From Bin5 sp034428435 (GTDB lineage Bacteria; Chloroflexota; Anaerolineae; Caldilineales; Caldilineaceae), in contig DAOUHY010000150.1 in the NCBI GenBank assembly GCA_034428435.1, positions 66,331 through 130,330 of the forward strand: a stretch of DNA of 64,000 bases. The letters are read 5' to 3'. A program made the translations under genes and the position numbers. The notes below the pieces were generated by a model. It was given only the letters and a program-made list of their open reading frames with translations. It did not search any database and was not told where the DNA came from. Of the stretch, positions 52,590 to 61,055 are shown piece after piece. Position 1 is the first letter of the stretch. Every line of letters begins with the position of its first letter.

Positions 52590-53555
52590 CCGCAGGAGAC
52601 CTTTTAACTCAGTCTATCATATCATCCTATTGTCTTTCGAAGCAAGGCGGCCTTCAGCACGCGTGCATCCCTGATTTGGAGTGGGAACGGTCTGGAAGGG
52701 AATCGGTGCCAGCGGTGGCTGAAATTGTTTACTGGCTCTGGGAGAGACGCAGTGCAGGCGTCGGGCCTGGCCGTACGGTGGAGTCCTTCAGTTGGGGAGG
52801 GTGCGAGGGCAGGCACATGGCCGGCGCCTAAGGGGATCTGATGGGACAGGCGGGACGTGGTCTGGCCAGACACCTTCGATTAGGCACCTGTAACGAAAAT
52901 CGACACCCGGTCGACCAGGCATGTTGTAGGAGAGGGGGCGTTGCGGGGGCGGAGCCCCCGCACAAGGGAGGGCCGAATAGGCCCGACCGCCCAGAAGGGC
53001 AGTAGTCAGTGGTCAGTGGTAAGAGGAGGCGTTTTTCTTACCATAGCGATGAAGGCGAACTGGACTGTGCTCCGTTGCTACCCAAGGTAAAGGAGAGTTT
53101 GCCCTATTTTGGGATGCACCCTCATAAGGGGGAGCAGGCCATAGTTGGAGACGCGTTCTGGGATGAGTCGGGGCAAATTGATGGGAGTGCGCGGTCATTC
53201 AGATTGGGTGAGACTGGATGCGGCGCGAGCCAAAGGACGAGCCCGGATGCACCTGCCGAATCTTCTTCACGACTCAATGAGATCTTGTTTCAGCCCGGAT
53301 CTCGCCAGGTACCAGACCGGTCCACTAAGTGCTTCCATGGGTCAGAACCGCATTGCACATCAAGAGATACGAATGGACGTCGTCTTGTCTGGTAGCACAG
53401 GTGTCCAGTCCGTATAGGCAGGGCGACTCGACCCCAAACAGAATTGCGCTTCTTGCCAAATTCCGTGAGAATAGGGTCGCGGGACAGGCGTTGTGAGATG
53501 GCGTCAAAACAGGAGTTCGCCAACGGCTTGCAACGCGTAAGGAGAGACTGCGCAG
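52590..53555. other. Long intergenic region with repeat element
   Basis: 966 nt without a supportable gene. 52661-53121 is a repeat element with terminal inverted repeats. From 53122 to 53540 there are short frames without ribosome sites. GGAGAGA about 10 nt before 53556 serves the pilin gene. Confidence 0.55.
52661..53121 (+). repeat. Dispersed repeat element, subfamily A, copy 3, with terminal inverted repeats
   Basis: 461-bp element closely parallel to the one at 27467. The left end GCGTGCATCCC with GATTTGGAGTGGGAAC is matched on the right by TTTGCCCTATTTTGGGATGCACCC. The left arm shares long blocks with copies 1 and 2 (GAGACGCAG, CAGTTGGGGA, CAGGCACA, GACACCCGGTCGA). The 67-nt hairpin core is at 52926-52992, followed by AGTAGTCAGTGGTCAGTGG. 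It has no protein-coding content. Confidence 0.8.
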
Positions 53556-53792
53556 ATGTCGATGTTCAGACCTTCGCCGGGTCGCGGGGGCCAGAGTTTT
53601 GTAGAATACGCATTGCTCTTGATCCTGGTGTCGATAGTCCTGCTGTCGATATTGCTGATTCTAGGCAACGACCTGCGAACCTTAATCAATGACGTGCTCC
53701 AGCGCTGGTTTCCGACAACGGATGAGGCGTTTCAAACTCCGCCTTTCACTCTGATGTGGCTCGTTCCAGAATTGGGCCGTGACGAAGTCTGA
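53556..53792 (+). CDS. Flp/Fap-type (type IVb) pilin
   Basis: 78-residue prepilin. A short basic leader ends in RGG, and cleavage after the second Gly would give QSFVEYALLL with Glu5 and Tyr6, the hallmark of Flp pilins. A hydrophobic helix (ALLLILVSIVLLSILLIL) and an amphipathic segment (RTLINDVLQRWF) follow, then a 22-residue tail longer than usual. No Tad assembly genes are in the window. The 3' end overlaps comF by 14 nt, suggesting coupled translation. ATG 53556 or 53562 could be the start. Confidence 0.82.
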   Translation: MSMFRPSPGRGGQSFVEYALLLILVSIVLLSILLILGNDLRTLINDVLQRWFPTTDEAFQTPPFTLMWLVPELGRDEV

Positions 53793-54534
53793 CAGGCATG
53801 GGATCGGGCTCGAAGGCGTTCAGAGAATCGGTACCTACGTTCTCGACCTGGTCTTTCCTCCCCGGTGCGTCAGCTGCCTGCGATACGGTCAATGGTTCTG
53901 CGACTCTTGTGCACAGAGGCCGCTACCCGCTCCAACAAGGCAAGTCTGCCGGCATTGCGGCCTATGGCTGCCGGTTGACGCAGCAGGTCTTGGGTCTCCT
54001 TGTCCAGGTTGCGGCGATGCCCTGGGATGGGTGGGGATTGCGGCGCTTCACGAGGGCCCTTTGCGACAAGCAATCCATGCACTCAAGTACGAAGACAGGG
54101 CCCAGTTGGGTTCCAACCTGGGCCGCTACTTGCGAGCATTGACCTTTGTGGCTCCGTGGCCTGCCATAGTGGAAAGACTGGACGGCATTGTCCCCGTCCC
54201 GCTGCACAGGGACAGGTTGAAGGAACGAGGTTACAACCAGGCCAATTTGTTGGCGGCCACCCTTTCAGCGAAGTCCGAGAAGCCGGTACTTGACCGAGCT
54301 GTTGAGCGCTTCAAGGCAACCAGTACCCAGGTCGGACTCTCGCCTTCAGAACGGGCAGAAAATGTTAAGGGCAAATTCAGAGCGAATTCAGGGCTGGTGG
54401 CTGGGAAAGCTCTGCTGCTGGTGGATGATGTCTATACAACGGGTGCGACGATGCGGGAATGCGCCTCAGTCTTGCGCAACGCTGGCGCAGCGGCTATCTA
54501 TGGAATCGCGCTGGCGACACCTGCAACAAGGTAG
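53779..54534 (+). CDS. ComF family protein (phosphoribosyltransferase-like)
   Basis: 251 residues. The N-terminal zinc-binding region has Cys pairs in CVSCLRYGQWFCDSC and CRHCG/CPGCG. The C-terminal PRTase domain carries the PRPP loop VDDVYTTGATM (about residues 216-226) and the ComF motif RGYNQANLLA. ComF is needed for DNA uptake in naturally competent bacteria, though many genomes retain it without proven competence. GTG 53779 lies inside the end of the pilin gene, so it is translated by coupling. Confidence 0.9.
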   Translation: MTKSDRHGIGLEGVQRIGTYVLDLVFPPRCVSCLRYGQWFCDSCAQRPLPAPTRQVCRHCGLWLPVDAAGLGSPCPGCGDALGWVGIAALHEGPLRQAIHALKYEDRAQLGSNLGRYLRALTFVAPWPAIVERLDGIVPVPLHRDRLKERGYNQANLLAATLSAKSEKPVLDRAVERFKATSTQVGLSPSERAENVKGKFRANSGLVAGKALLLVDDVYTTGATMRECASVLRNAGAAAIYGIALATPATR

Positions 54535-54651
54535 CCTATGCTGAGCCTCTACGGTGAAACAGGGTAGACTCAATAGCCGCCGGAGGCTTCCAGCTTCCGC
54601 AAGAGTTTGAATTCAGTCAATAGTTTCGAACGAACATGGAGGGAGAATCGA

Positions 54652-55203
54652 ATGAACCTGACGGTCCACGGAAGAAATGTCGTAATTTCTGACCGAGTTC
54701 AGGATTACGTTGAGAAAAAGGTGGGGAGGCTGGAAAAGTATCTGCCACAGATCAGAGAGGCTAGAGCAGAACTGGTCCGCAGTGAGACCCGGGCGGCAGC
54801 AGACCGGTACACAGCTCAATTGACGATATGGATCAGTGGGCAGATTTTGCGGGCTGAGGAGTCCAGCGAAGACCTGTTTGCGTCGGTCGACGCTATTGCG
54901 GATAAGATGTACCGCCAGATAGAACGATATAAGGGGCGCCGGTTTAAGAACAAGAGACGCAATGCCGCCGCAGCGGCCGCGGCAGTCGAGCTATCGGCCA
55001 CGCAGTTGCCCGATGATCTGGTGAGAATTGTACGGACCAAGCAGTTTGTGGCGGAGCCGATGTTACCGGAGGAGGCGGTTGAACAGATGGAACTGCTCGG
55101 CCATGACTTCTTCGTCTTCTACAATGTAGACACTCTTTCTCTGAATATCGTGTACGGTCGGCGAGACGGAAACTACGGGCTGCTTCAGCCGCGTACAAAC
55201 TGA
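54652..55203 (+). CDS. hpf: Ribosome hibernation-promoting factor, long form
   Basis: 183 residues from ATG 54652, with GGAGGGAG upstream. The N-terminal RaiA/HPF beta-alpha domain (residues 1-100; RNVVISDRVQDYVEKKVGRL, the basic ERYKGRRFKNKRR helix) binds the 30S decoding region. The C-terminal dimerisation domain (about 125-183; KQFVAEPMLPEEAVEQMELL, then FFVFYNVDTLSLNIVYGR) allows 100S ribosome formation. Both parts make it the long form typical outside Gammaproteobacteria. It acts in stationary phase or stress. Confidence 0.93.
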   Translation: MNLTVHGRNVVISDRVQDYVEKKVGRLEKYLPQIREARAELVRSETRAAADRYTAQLTIWISGQILRAEESSEDLFASVDAIADKMYRQIERYKGRRFKNKRRNAAAAAAAVELSATQLPDDLVRIVRTKQFVAEPMLPEEAVEQMELLGHDFFVFYNVDTLSLNIVYGRRDGNYGLLQPRTN

Positions 55204-55607
55204 CATGCGCTCAATTTGAGAACCCGCTCTTTGCACGTATCGTTTTGCGCGTTTCTGATTGCGCAGGGGCGGACATGTGAGGCTCGGTAACGTTGCCCAC
55301 TGCGGACGAAGTTTCCCGGCGTCTGACAGGATTTGCATCGGGCCGCGCGAGTGGGGAGGTCCTGGATTGAGCAGAACTGACGTACCGCTTCACGGGTTCA
55401 CTGCATCTGTGCCGGCTCCTGCAGGGCCGGGGACAGGCAGTACGACTGAGGAATCTCAGGCTCGGAGGAACCCTGATTCCAGTAATCACCGGCCCGGATT
55501 GGTATACGCAGAGTTGGAATCCGTTTGCACGTCCCAGTATGGCGCACCACCTTGGCTCTCGAATAGGGCTTTAGTGCCAGCGTCTACGGGTGGTTGAACG
55601 AGCTCCG
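55204..55607. other. Intergenic region, no gene seen
   Basis: 404 nt between hpf and a glycosyltransferase. It starts with a CTCAATTTGAGAACCCGCTC stretch resembling 32248. An open frame spans 55259-55597 but has no ribosome site and Pro/Gly-rich unpatterned content, so I do not call it. GCCGGC/GCCGGGG pairs around 55413 may form a weak hairpin. Confidence 0.45.
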
Positions 55608-56624
55608 ATGCGCGTATCGGTCGTGGCCACGGTCTATAACGAGGGGAACAGCATCAGGATCTTGATGGATTCCCTCCTGGACCAGACACGCAAGCCGGAC
55701 GAGATAGTTATCTGCGATGGCGGCAGCGTTGACAATACCGTTGACATTCTGAAGGAATACGCTGGCAGGGCGCCCTGTTTGCGAATTGTAGCGGAATCGG
55801 GCGCAAACATCAGTCGGGGTCGGAATCTGGCGGTCAAGGAGGCGACTGGATCCGTTATCGCCTGCACCGATGCCGGAGTAAGATTGGCCCCTAACTGGTT
55901 GGAGAAGCTGGTTGCACCTTTTGAGGAAGGGATACCCGCTCAGAAGGGCAATGTCGGGGCCGTGGCCGGGTTCTTTGTGCCGGAAGTATCAGGCCCATTC
56001 GAGGTGGCAATGGGTGCGACCGTTTTGCCCCAGGTGGAGGAGATAGAGCCTTCCGGTTTTTTGCCCAGCAGCCGATCTGTTGCGTATTCAAAGGCGTTGT
56101 GGCAAAGAGTAGGCGGGTATCCTGAATGGCTCGACTACTGTGAGGACCTGGTATTCGACCTACGCATTGCGGCGGCAGAAGGGGCGCCCGCGTTTGCGTG
56201 GGCTCCAGAGGCTGTGGCACATTTTCGTCCCCGTCCTGACCTGAAATCCTTCTGGCAACAGTACTACCGTTACGCAAGGGGGGATGGGAAAGCCGACCTG
56301 TGGCGGGTGCGGCACGCGGTCCGCTATGCCACTTATCTGGTTCTGGTCCCTGCGCTATTGGGCCATGCACTGTGGGGACAGGAGGCGCGCTGGCTGGGCT
56401 GGCTTGGCTTGCTTGTCGGGGGTATGGTCAATTGCGCGCGGCCCTGGCGGCGACTGCGGATGTTTGCGAGAGGTCATTCAGTTGTTGAGCGGGTAGGGGC
56501 TGCCATGTGTGTGCCGGTAGTTCGACTGGTAGGCGACGCGGCCAAGATGGCGGGTTATCCTGTAGGCCTGCTTTGGCGCTGGCGGAACAGGCACAGGGCA
56601 GAGATTCACTGGCGCGATGCATAG
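55608..56624 (+). CDS. Glycosyltransferase family 2 protein
   Basis: 338 residues from ATG 55608 (the frame extends to 55590). The GT-A fold motifs are SVVATVYNEGNSI, VICDGGSVDNTVDIL and the DXD-like CTDAGVRLAP. The block SVAYSKALWQRVGGYPEWL with CEDLVFDLR is the usual GT2 acceptor-side pattern. Two C-terminal hydrophobic segments (about 240-275) suggest membrane association. It transfers a sugar, likely for a surface polysaccharide, but no other polysaccharide genes are close by. Confidence 0.88.
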   Translation: MRVSVVATVYNEGNSIRILMDSLLDQTRKPDEIVICDGGSVDNTVDILKEYAGRAPCLRIVAESGANISRGRNLAVKEATGSVIACTDAGVRLAPNWLEKLVAPFEEGIPAQKGNVGAVAGFFVPEVSGPFEVAMGATVLPQVEEIEPSGFLPSSRSVAYSKALWQRVGGYPEWLDYCEDLVFDLRIAAAEGAPAFAWAPEAVAHFRPRPDLKSFWQQYYRYARGDGKADLWRVRHAVRYATYLVLVPALLGHALWGQEARWLGWLGLLVGGMVNCARPWRRLRMFARGHSVVERVGAAMCVPVVRLVGDAAKMAGYPVGLLWRWRNRHRAEIHWRDA

Positions 56625-56667
56625 CGGTCCGGAACGATAGTCCAGGATTTCATCAGCGAGACATTCC

Positions 56668-57327
56668 TTGGCATTACTCATAGATGGACACAATGTAATC
56701 GGCTCAGGTTTGTTGGAGGGCATCAGCCTGCAGGACGAGAACGATGAAGAGTTGTTCGTATCGCGCTTGCGCGTTTGGCGGAGCAGCTACAAGGGAACAG
56801 TTACGGTGATCTTTGATCGGGGCATCGTCGGAGGTGCGTCACGGGAACTGAGCGGAGGCGGGGTCGAGGTCATCTTTGCGCGAAACCCACAGGAGGCCGA
56901 CGATTTGATCAGACGTCGTATCCACCGGCGGCCACAGGGCTTAGTCGTCGTAACGAATGATTGGACGCTGCGGCAGGAAGCGAAACTTTACGACATTGAA
57001 ACGTGGCAGGCGGAGGAGTTCGTTCAGCGAATGCAGAGAGGGCGAGGGCGTCTGTCCGAGGACCAGGTCGACGCGCCTTACAGGGGAACCGGAGCTCCAT
57101 TTGAGACAGGGAAGGAGGCGTCGCCGGACGAGGAAGGTGCCGAAAGCCATGTGAGCCTGTCCGACAGCGAAGTATCTGAATGGATGGATCTGTTCGGCCC
57201 GTCCGATCCGGTAGCCAAGCGGCCTCCACAGGTTGAACGCAGGCCTCCTTCCCCCAGCCGAGCCGCGTTTTCTCGGCACAAGGATGCGCTCCGGAAGAGA
57301 TTGAAGGGGAAGCAAGGTAAACGCTGA
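56668..57327 (+). CDS. NYN-domain protein, YacP/Rae1-like
   Basis: 219 residues starting at TTG 56668. The YacP-like PIN/NYN fold has LLIDGHNVIGSG at the N-terminus, VTVIFDRG, and the acidic block RNPQEADDLIRRRI followed by VVVTNDWTLRQEAKL (metal-binding Asp/Asn). The C-terminal 90 residues are charged and disordered, ending in a basic KDALRKRLKGKQGKR tail that could bind RNA. Rae1 in Bacillus is a ribosome-dependent mRNA endonuclease; assignment beyond the family is not secure. Only the NYN part is conserved. Confidence 0.87.
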   Translation: MALLIDGHNVIGSGLLEGISLQDENDEELFVSRLRVWRSSYKGTVTVIFDRGIVGGASRELSGGGVEVIFARNPQEADDLIRRRIHRRPQGLVVVTNDWTLRQEAKLYDIETWQAEEFVQRMQRGRGRLSEDQVDAPYRGTGAPFETGKEASPDEEGAESHVSLSDSEVSEWMDLFGPSDPVAKRPPQVERRPPSPSRAAFSRHKDALRKRLKGKQGKR

Positions 57328-57437
57328 GCAACGCACATCAGAACCTGGAAATGCAGATCAGTAGTCCTCAAATCTTGAGCAGCGTAGGCGGTTAGGCCGA
57401 TGCTGGCTGTACACTTTCGCGCCGCAAGTGCGGTTCG

Positions 57438-57944
57438 ATGACATCGGACGCCGGGCCCAGAAGGAAAGGGCGACGAACGGTGAAGGCCCATCTGGTCGAG
57501 GCGACCCCAGGCGCCGGCGGATGGGGTCACTGGGTGCTTTCGGCGCCCGCGATCTGCTTCCTGGGATGGCTGTGGCTTGACGTGTTTGGGATCCTTAGCC
57601 CATTTCAGTCGCGGCCGGTTGATCTCCTGCTGGGCACTCTCACTTACATCGTCTTCATCCTGCTGCCATTCGGATATGGCGCCCACCGTCTGGTTACATC
57701 CTTCCCAGGTATATTCCAGCAGGCTGGTTGGACAGTGCAGCCAATGGAGCCGGTAAAGCCTGAAGAACAGCACATAGTCAGGTACATTGGCACTACGCGA
57801 GAGCGCGCTGAGACTGACGGCAGGCGAATTCTGCTGCGCGTGGCGCAAGGGTGGGTCTATCTGGAGATCGGCGCGATACTCGTCAGTGCCATAGCAATGG
57901 TGCCGCTCTTCTTCAGCGCGGTGGAATTTGGATTTGGACGCTAG
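57438..57944 (+). CDS. Unknown membrane protein (168 aa)
   Basis: I do not recognise a family. Three hydrophobic segments are visible: HWVLSAPAICFLGWLWLDVF (about residues 35-54), LLLGTLTYIVFILLPFGYGA (about 65-85) and a C-terminal YLEIGAILVSAIAMVPLFF (about 142-160). Between them lies a polar loop (MEPVKPEEQHIVRYIGTTRE). The start at ATG 57438 is uncertain; GTG 57480 would remove a basic N-terminal stretch. It precedes the M20 peptidase on the same strand by 71 nt. Confidence 0.6.
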   Translation: MTSDAGPRRKGRRTVKAHLVEATPGAGGWGHWVLSAPAICFLGWLWLDVFGILSPFQSRPVDLLLGTLTYIVFILLPFGYGAHRLVTSFPGIFQQAGWTVQPMEPVKPEEQHIVRYIGTTRERAETDGRRILLRVAQGWVYLEIGAILVSAIAMVPLFFSAVEFGFGR

Positions 57945-58015
57945 CACGGCCGGCTGCGCTCTGGATTTGCGGTACTACTACAGTCCGAACACACTTTTTT
58001 CAGCAAGAGATAGAA

Positions 58016-59176
58016 ATGAATCTGCACCAGTTCATCCCCTATTTCAAGCAGCAAGAGCCACAGATTCTTGAAGCAATCGGTGAGCTTGTGAGGGAGGAGA
58101 CGCCATCCAGCGACAAGGGACGGTTGGATGCATTTGTCGCCCGACTCGCGGCTCGCTTTGCGGCAGCAGGATTGGAACCGGAGATTGTCACCAGTCAGAC
58201 GCGGGGAGACCACCTGCGCGCCCGATTGCGGAGTGCCGGGCATGTGGCCGACCGGTCGGCGCGGCCGGCGCTGATTCTGTGCCACTGCGATACAGTCTGG
58301 CCGGCCGGCTCTCTGGAGACGCATCCATTCCGGGTGGATGGCCAGGGTTGGGCGTACGGACCCGGGATTTTCGACATGAAGTCAAGTCTGGCGCTGGTGG
58401 AATACGTGATCCGGGGCGTAGGGAGCCTTAACCTGCGTCTGCCGCGTCCTGTAACCGTGCTTGCAACATCGGACGAGGAGGTCGGCAGTCAGACCTCGCG
58501 TGCGCTGATAGAAGAGGAAGCAAAGAAGGCTGCGTATGTGCTGGTGCTGGAGCCGCCGCTTCCCGGAGGCGTGCTGAAAACGACACGGAAGGGTGGGTCC
58601 CACTATACACTTTCGATAACCGGGCGGGCAGCGCACGCGGGTGTGGAGCCAGAGAAGGGCGTCAGCGCGGTTCAGGAACTGGCGCACCAGATCCTGGCCT
58701 TGCACAGCCTGACCGACATCGATGCCGGAACAACTGTAAACGTCGGCACTGTGGCTGCAGGGACACGACCCAACGTTGTTGCCGCGCACGCGGAGGCCAG
58801 GGTCGATGTTCGGGCGTGGACTGCCGCGGAGATGGAGCGCATAGACAGAAAGGTTTTTGGACTCAGTTCTTTGGTGGCCGGAACTCAAATTGAGGTAACG
58901 GGTGGGGTCAATCGTCTTCCGTTGGAGAGAACTGTCACGGGGTCACTCTTCGAGCAGGCCAAGGCAATAGGGCACAGGATTGGCCTGGACTTGCATGAAG
59001 GGGGAACCGGAGGCGGCAGTGACGGCAACCTGACCGGGACATTGGGCGTCCCTACTTTGGACGGTCTGGGTATTCCAGGGGACGGTGCACACGCAGACCA
59101 TGAACATATTGAAGTGGACAAGATCGGCGAGAGAGCTGGGCTTCTGACTGCACTGCTCATGGCGCTTTCGCCGTGA
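58016..59176 (+). CDS. M20 family metallopeptidase (carboxypeptidase G2-like)
   Basis: 386 residues from ATG 58016, with AGAGATAGA just upstream; an open stretch back to 57851 overlaps the membrane-protein gene and is not family-like. Zinc ligands and catalytic residues are HCDTVWPAGS (His, Asp), GIFDMKSS (bridging Asp), TSDEEVGS (Glu pair) and the terminal HADHEHIEVDK (His). The lid domain starts near GGSHYTLSITGRAAHAGVEP. It removes a C-terminal residue or splits N-acyl amino acids. It is followed by the M14 peptidase, so the two may share a catabolic role. Confidence 0.92.
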   Translation: MNLHQFIPYFKQQEPQILEAIGELVREETPSSDKGRLDAFVARLAARFAAAGLEPEIVTSQTRGDHLRARLRSAGHVADRSARPALILCHCDTVWPAGSLETHPFRVDGQGWAYGPGIFDMKSSLALVEYVIRGVGSLNLRLPRPVTVLATSDEEVGSQTSRALIEEEAKKAAYVLVLEPPLPGGVLKTTRKGGSHYTLSITGRAAHAGVEPEKGVSAVQELAHQILALHSLTDIDAGTTVNVGTVAAGTRPNVVAAHAEARVDVRAWTAAEMERIDRKVFGLSSLVAGTQIEVTGGVNRLPLERTVTGSLFEQAKAIGHRIGLDLHEGGTGGGSDGNLTGTLGVPTLDGLGIPGDGAHADHEHIEVDKIGERAGLLTALLMALSP

Positions 59177-59241
59177 AGCGTATTGTTACGAGGGCTTCAG
59201 AAAAATTGTGGCCCGAAACCTGGGTCGCCGGGCGATAGTCT

Positions 59242-60936
59242 GTGGAGAACGTGCGAGAGATGGACTTTGACCGCTACTTTGACAATGATGAGGTCGAATC
59301 AGTTCTGAGTGGCTGGACACTAACTCATCCAAATCTGGCCAAGGTTTCTGAATTGGGCAGAAGTCATGAGAACAGGGCGATTTATCTGTTGACGTTGACC
59401 AATCAAGAGACGGGGCGTGACGAAGACAAACCGGCCATCTGGATAGATTCCAACATCCATGCTACAGAGGTAGCCGGCACGACGGTCGCCTTGCACATGG
59501 CGCACTCGCTCTTGTCGGGATATGGCAGTGACGCTCGTTGCAGGCGGTTGCTGGACAATGTCGCCTTCTATATTGTGCCGAGGCTGAATCCCGACGGGGC
59601 GGCGCTGGCTCTATCGGAAAATCCAAAGTATGTGCGATCCGGTACCCGGCCCTATCCTTTTGCCGAACGCCTGGCGGGCCTGCACGAAGAGGACGTTGAT
59701 GGGGACGGCCGCATTCTGCAGATGCGGGTGCCTGACCCCCATGGTGACTGGAAGGTCAGCTCGCTGGATGCTCGACTCATGGAGAAGCGGGGCGCGGACG
59801 AACATGGAGGAACCTACTACAGGCTGTTGCCGGAAGGCCGGCTGGAAGAGTTCGATGGCGTGGAGATTAAGTTAGCGAAGCCGTTACAGGGACTGGATTT
59901 CAACCGCAATTTCCCCTTTGAATGGCAGCCGGAGTCCTCGCAAGCCGGCGCCGGTCCTTTCCCGGCCTCGGAGGTGGAGATTCGAGCGGCAGTTGACTTC
60001 ATCAGCCGACACAATAATATCAATGCGGCGATTACCTATCATACGCATAGCGGCGTCATTCTCCGGCCATACAGTACAAAGCCGGACGAAGAGATGGAAA
60101 CGGACGACGTCTGGGTGTTTGAGCTGATGGGCGAAAGGGGAAAGGAGCTGACCGGCTATCCATGTGTGTCGGTCTTTCACGGCTTTCGCTACCATCCCAA
60201 GAAAGTTACGACGGGAGGATTTGACGACTGGGTCTACGATCATCTGGGCATGTTCGTGTTCACAGTTGAACTGTGGGACCTGCCGGGCAGGGCGGGAATC
60301 AAGGACAGGGATTTCATCGGTTGGTTCCGGAAGCATCCGCACGAGGAAGACCTGAAGATTCTGCGGTGGTTAGAAGAGAACGGAGATGAACCGCCGCTGG
60401 TGGACTGGTATCGGTACGAGCATCCGCAGCTTGGGCCGGTGGAAATCGGCGGATATGACCAGATGTATACGTGGATCAACCCGCCTCGCAGTCTCGTTGG
60501 CGAAGAGGCGGAAAGGAACACGACTTTCGCCTTGTCACTGGCCGACATGCTGCCTAAATTGACAGTTCATACTCTGGCACTCGAACGGCTCACTGACGAA
60601 GGAGATTATCGCCTGCGGCTGGTTGTGGAGAACAGCGGATTCTTGCCGACTTACACGAGTGCTCAAGGCAGGAAACGCAGTGCGGCGCGAAAGGTCCGGG
60701 TGGAGTTGGCGCTGCCGGAGAGTGTGAGATTGACCAGCGGCAAGGCAAAAACAGAGTTGGGCCACCTGGAGGGGCGCAGCGGCAAGTTTTCGGTCAGCAC
60801 GATGTACGCGGCAAGCCCGACCGACAATCGCGCCTGGACGGAGTGGGTTCTGCGCGGTCCCCCCGGTGCCGAGATCCAGGTGCAGGTCCGGAGCGACCGT
60901 GCCGGTACTTTGTACGAAAGCGTGGTACTGAACTAG
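59242..60936 (+). CDS. M14-family zinc carboxypeptidase
   Basis: 564 residues. Zinc ligands are H and E in SNIHATEVAG (about residues 72-75) and the His in ITYHTHSG (about 270). Substrate Arg/Asn are in DFNRNFPFEW and the general-base Glu in FTVELWDLPG. The domain is longer than pancreatic-type carboxypeptidases and carries a C-terminal beta-sandwich-like extension of about 160 residues (after TLALERLTDEGDYRLRL). No signal peptide is seen, so it may be cytoplasmic. GTG 59242 is the likely start; ATG 59260 is in frame. Confidence 0.88.
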   Translation: MENVREMDFDRYFDNDEVESVLSGWTLTHPNLAKVSELGRSHENRAIYLLTLTNQETGRDEDKPAIWIDSNIHATEVAGTTVALHMAHSLLSGYGSDARCRRLLDNVAFYIVPRLNPDGAALALSENPKYVRSGTRPYPFAERLAGLHEEDVDGDGRILQMRVPDPHGDWKVSSLDARLMEKRGADEHGGTYYRLLPEGRLEEFDGVEIKLAKPLQGLDFNRNFPFEWQPESSQAGAGPFPASEVEIRAAVDFISRHNNINAAITYHTHSGVILRPYSTKPDEEMETDDVWVFELMGERGKELTGYPCVSVFHGFRYHPKKVTTGGFDDWVYDHLGMFVFTVELWDLPGRAGIKDRDFIGWFRKHPHEEDLKILRWLEENGDEPPLVDWYRYEHPQLGPVEIGGYDQMYTWINPPRSLVGEEAERNTTFALSLADMLPKLTVHTLALERLTDEGDYRLRLVVENSGFLPTYTSAQGRKRSAARKVRVELALPESVRLTSGKAKTELGHLEGRSGKFSVSTMYAASPTDNRAWTEWVLRGPPGAEIQVQVRSDRAGTLYESVVLN

Positions 60937-61055
60937 AGTCCAGGAAACAGGCCCATTAATAGCGTAGGGCTGGCCAAAAGCGCACCATAGGCCACTATTG
61001 GATCGGAGGAGATCGAAGGCGTCTTCGCATTAGAGGCGTCGGAGGGACTCGTGCC

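Noticed and set aside
55259..55597. 112-codon plus-strand frame before the glycosyltransferase
   Set aside because: It has no ribosome site, a Pro/Gly/Ser-rich random look, and would overlap nothing conserved.
57078..57947. Minus-strand open frame of 289 codons across the YacP-like and membrane-protein genes
   Set aside because: It spans two genes and their spacer on the other strand, has no motif and shows antisense composition.
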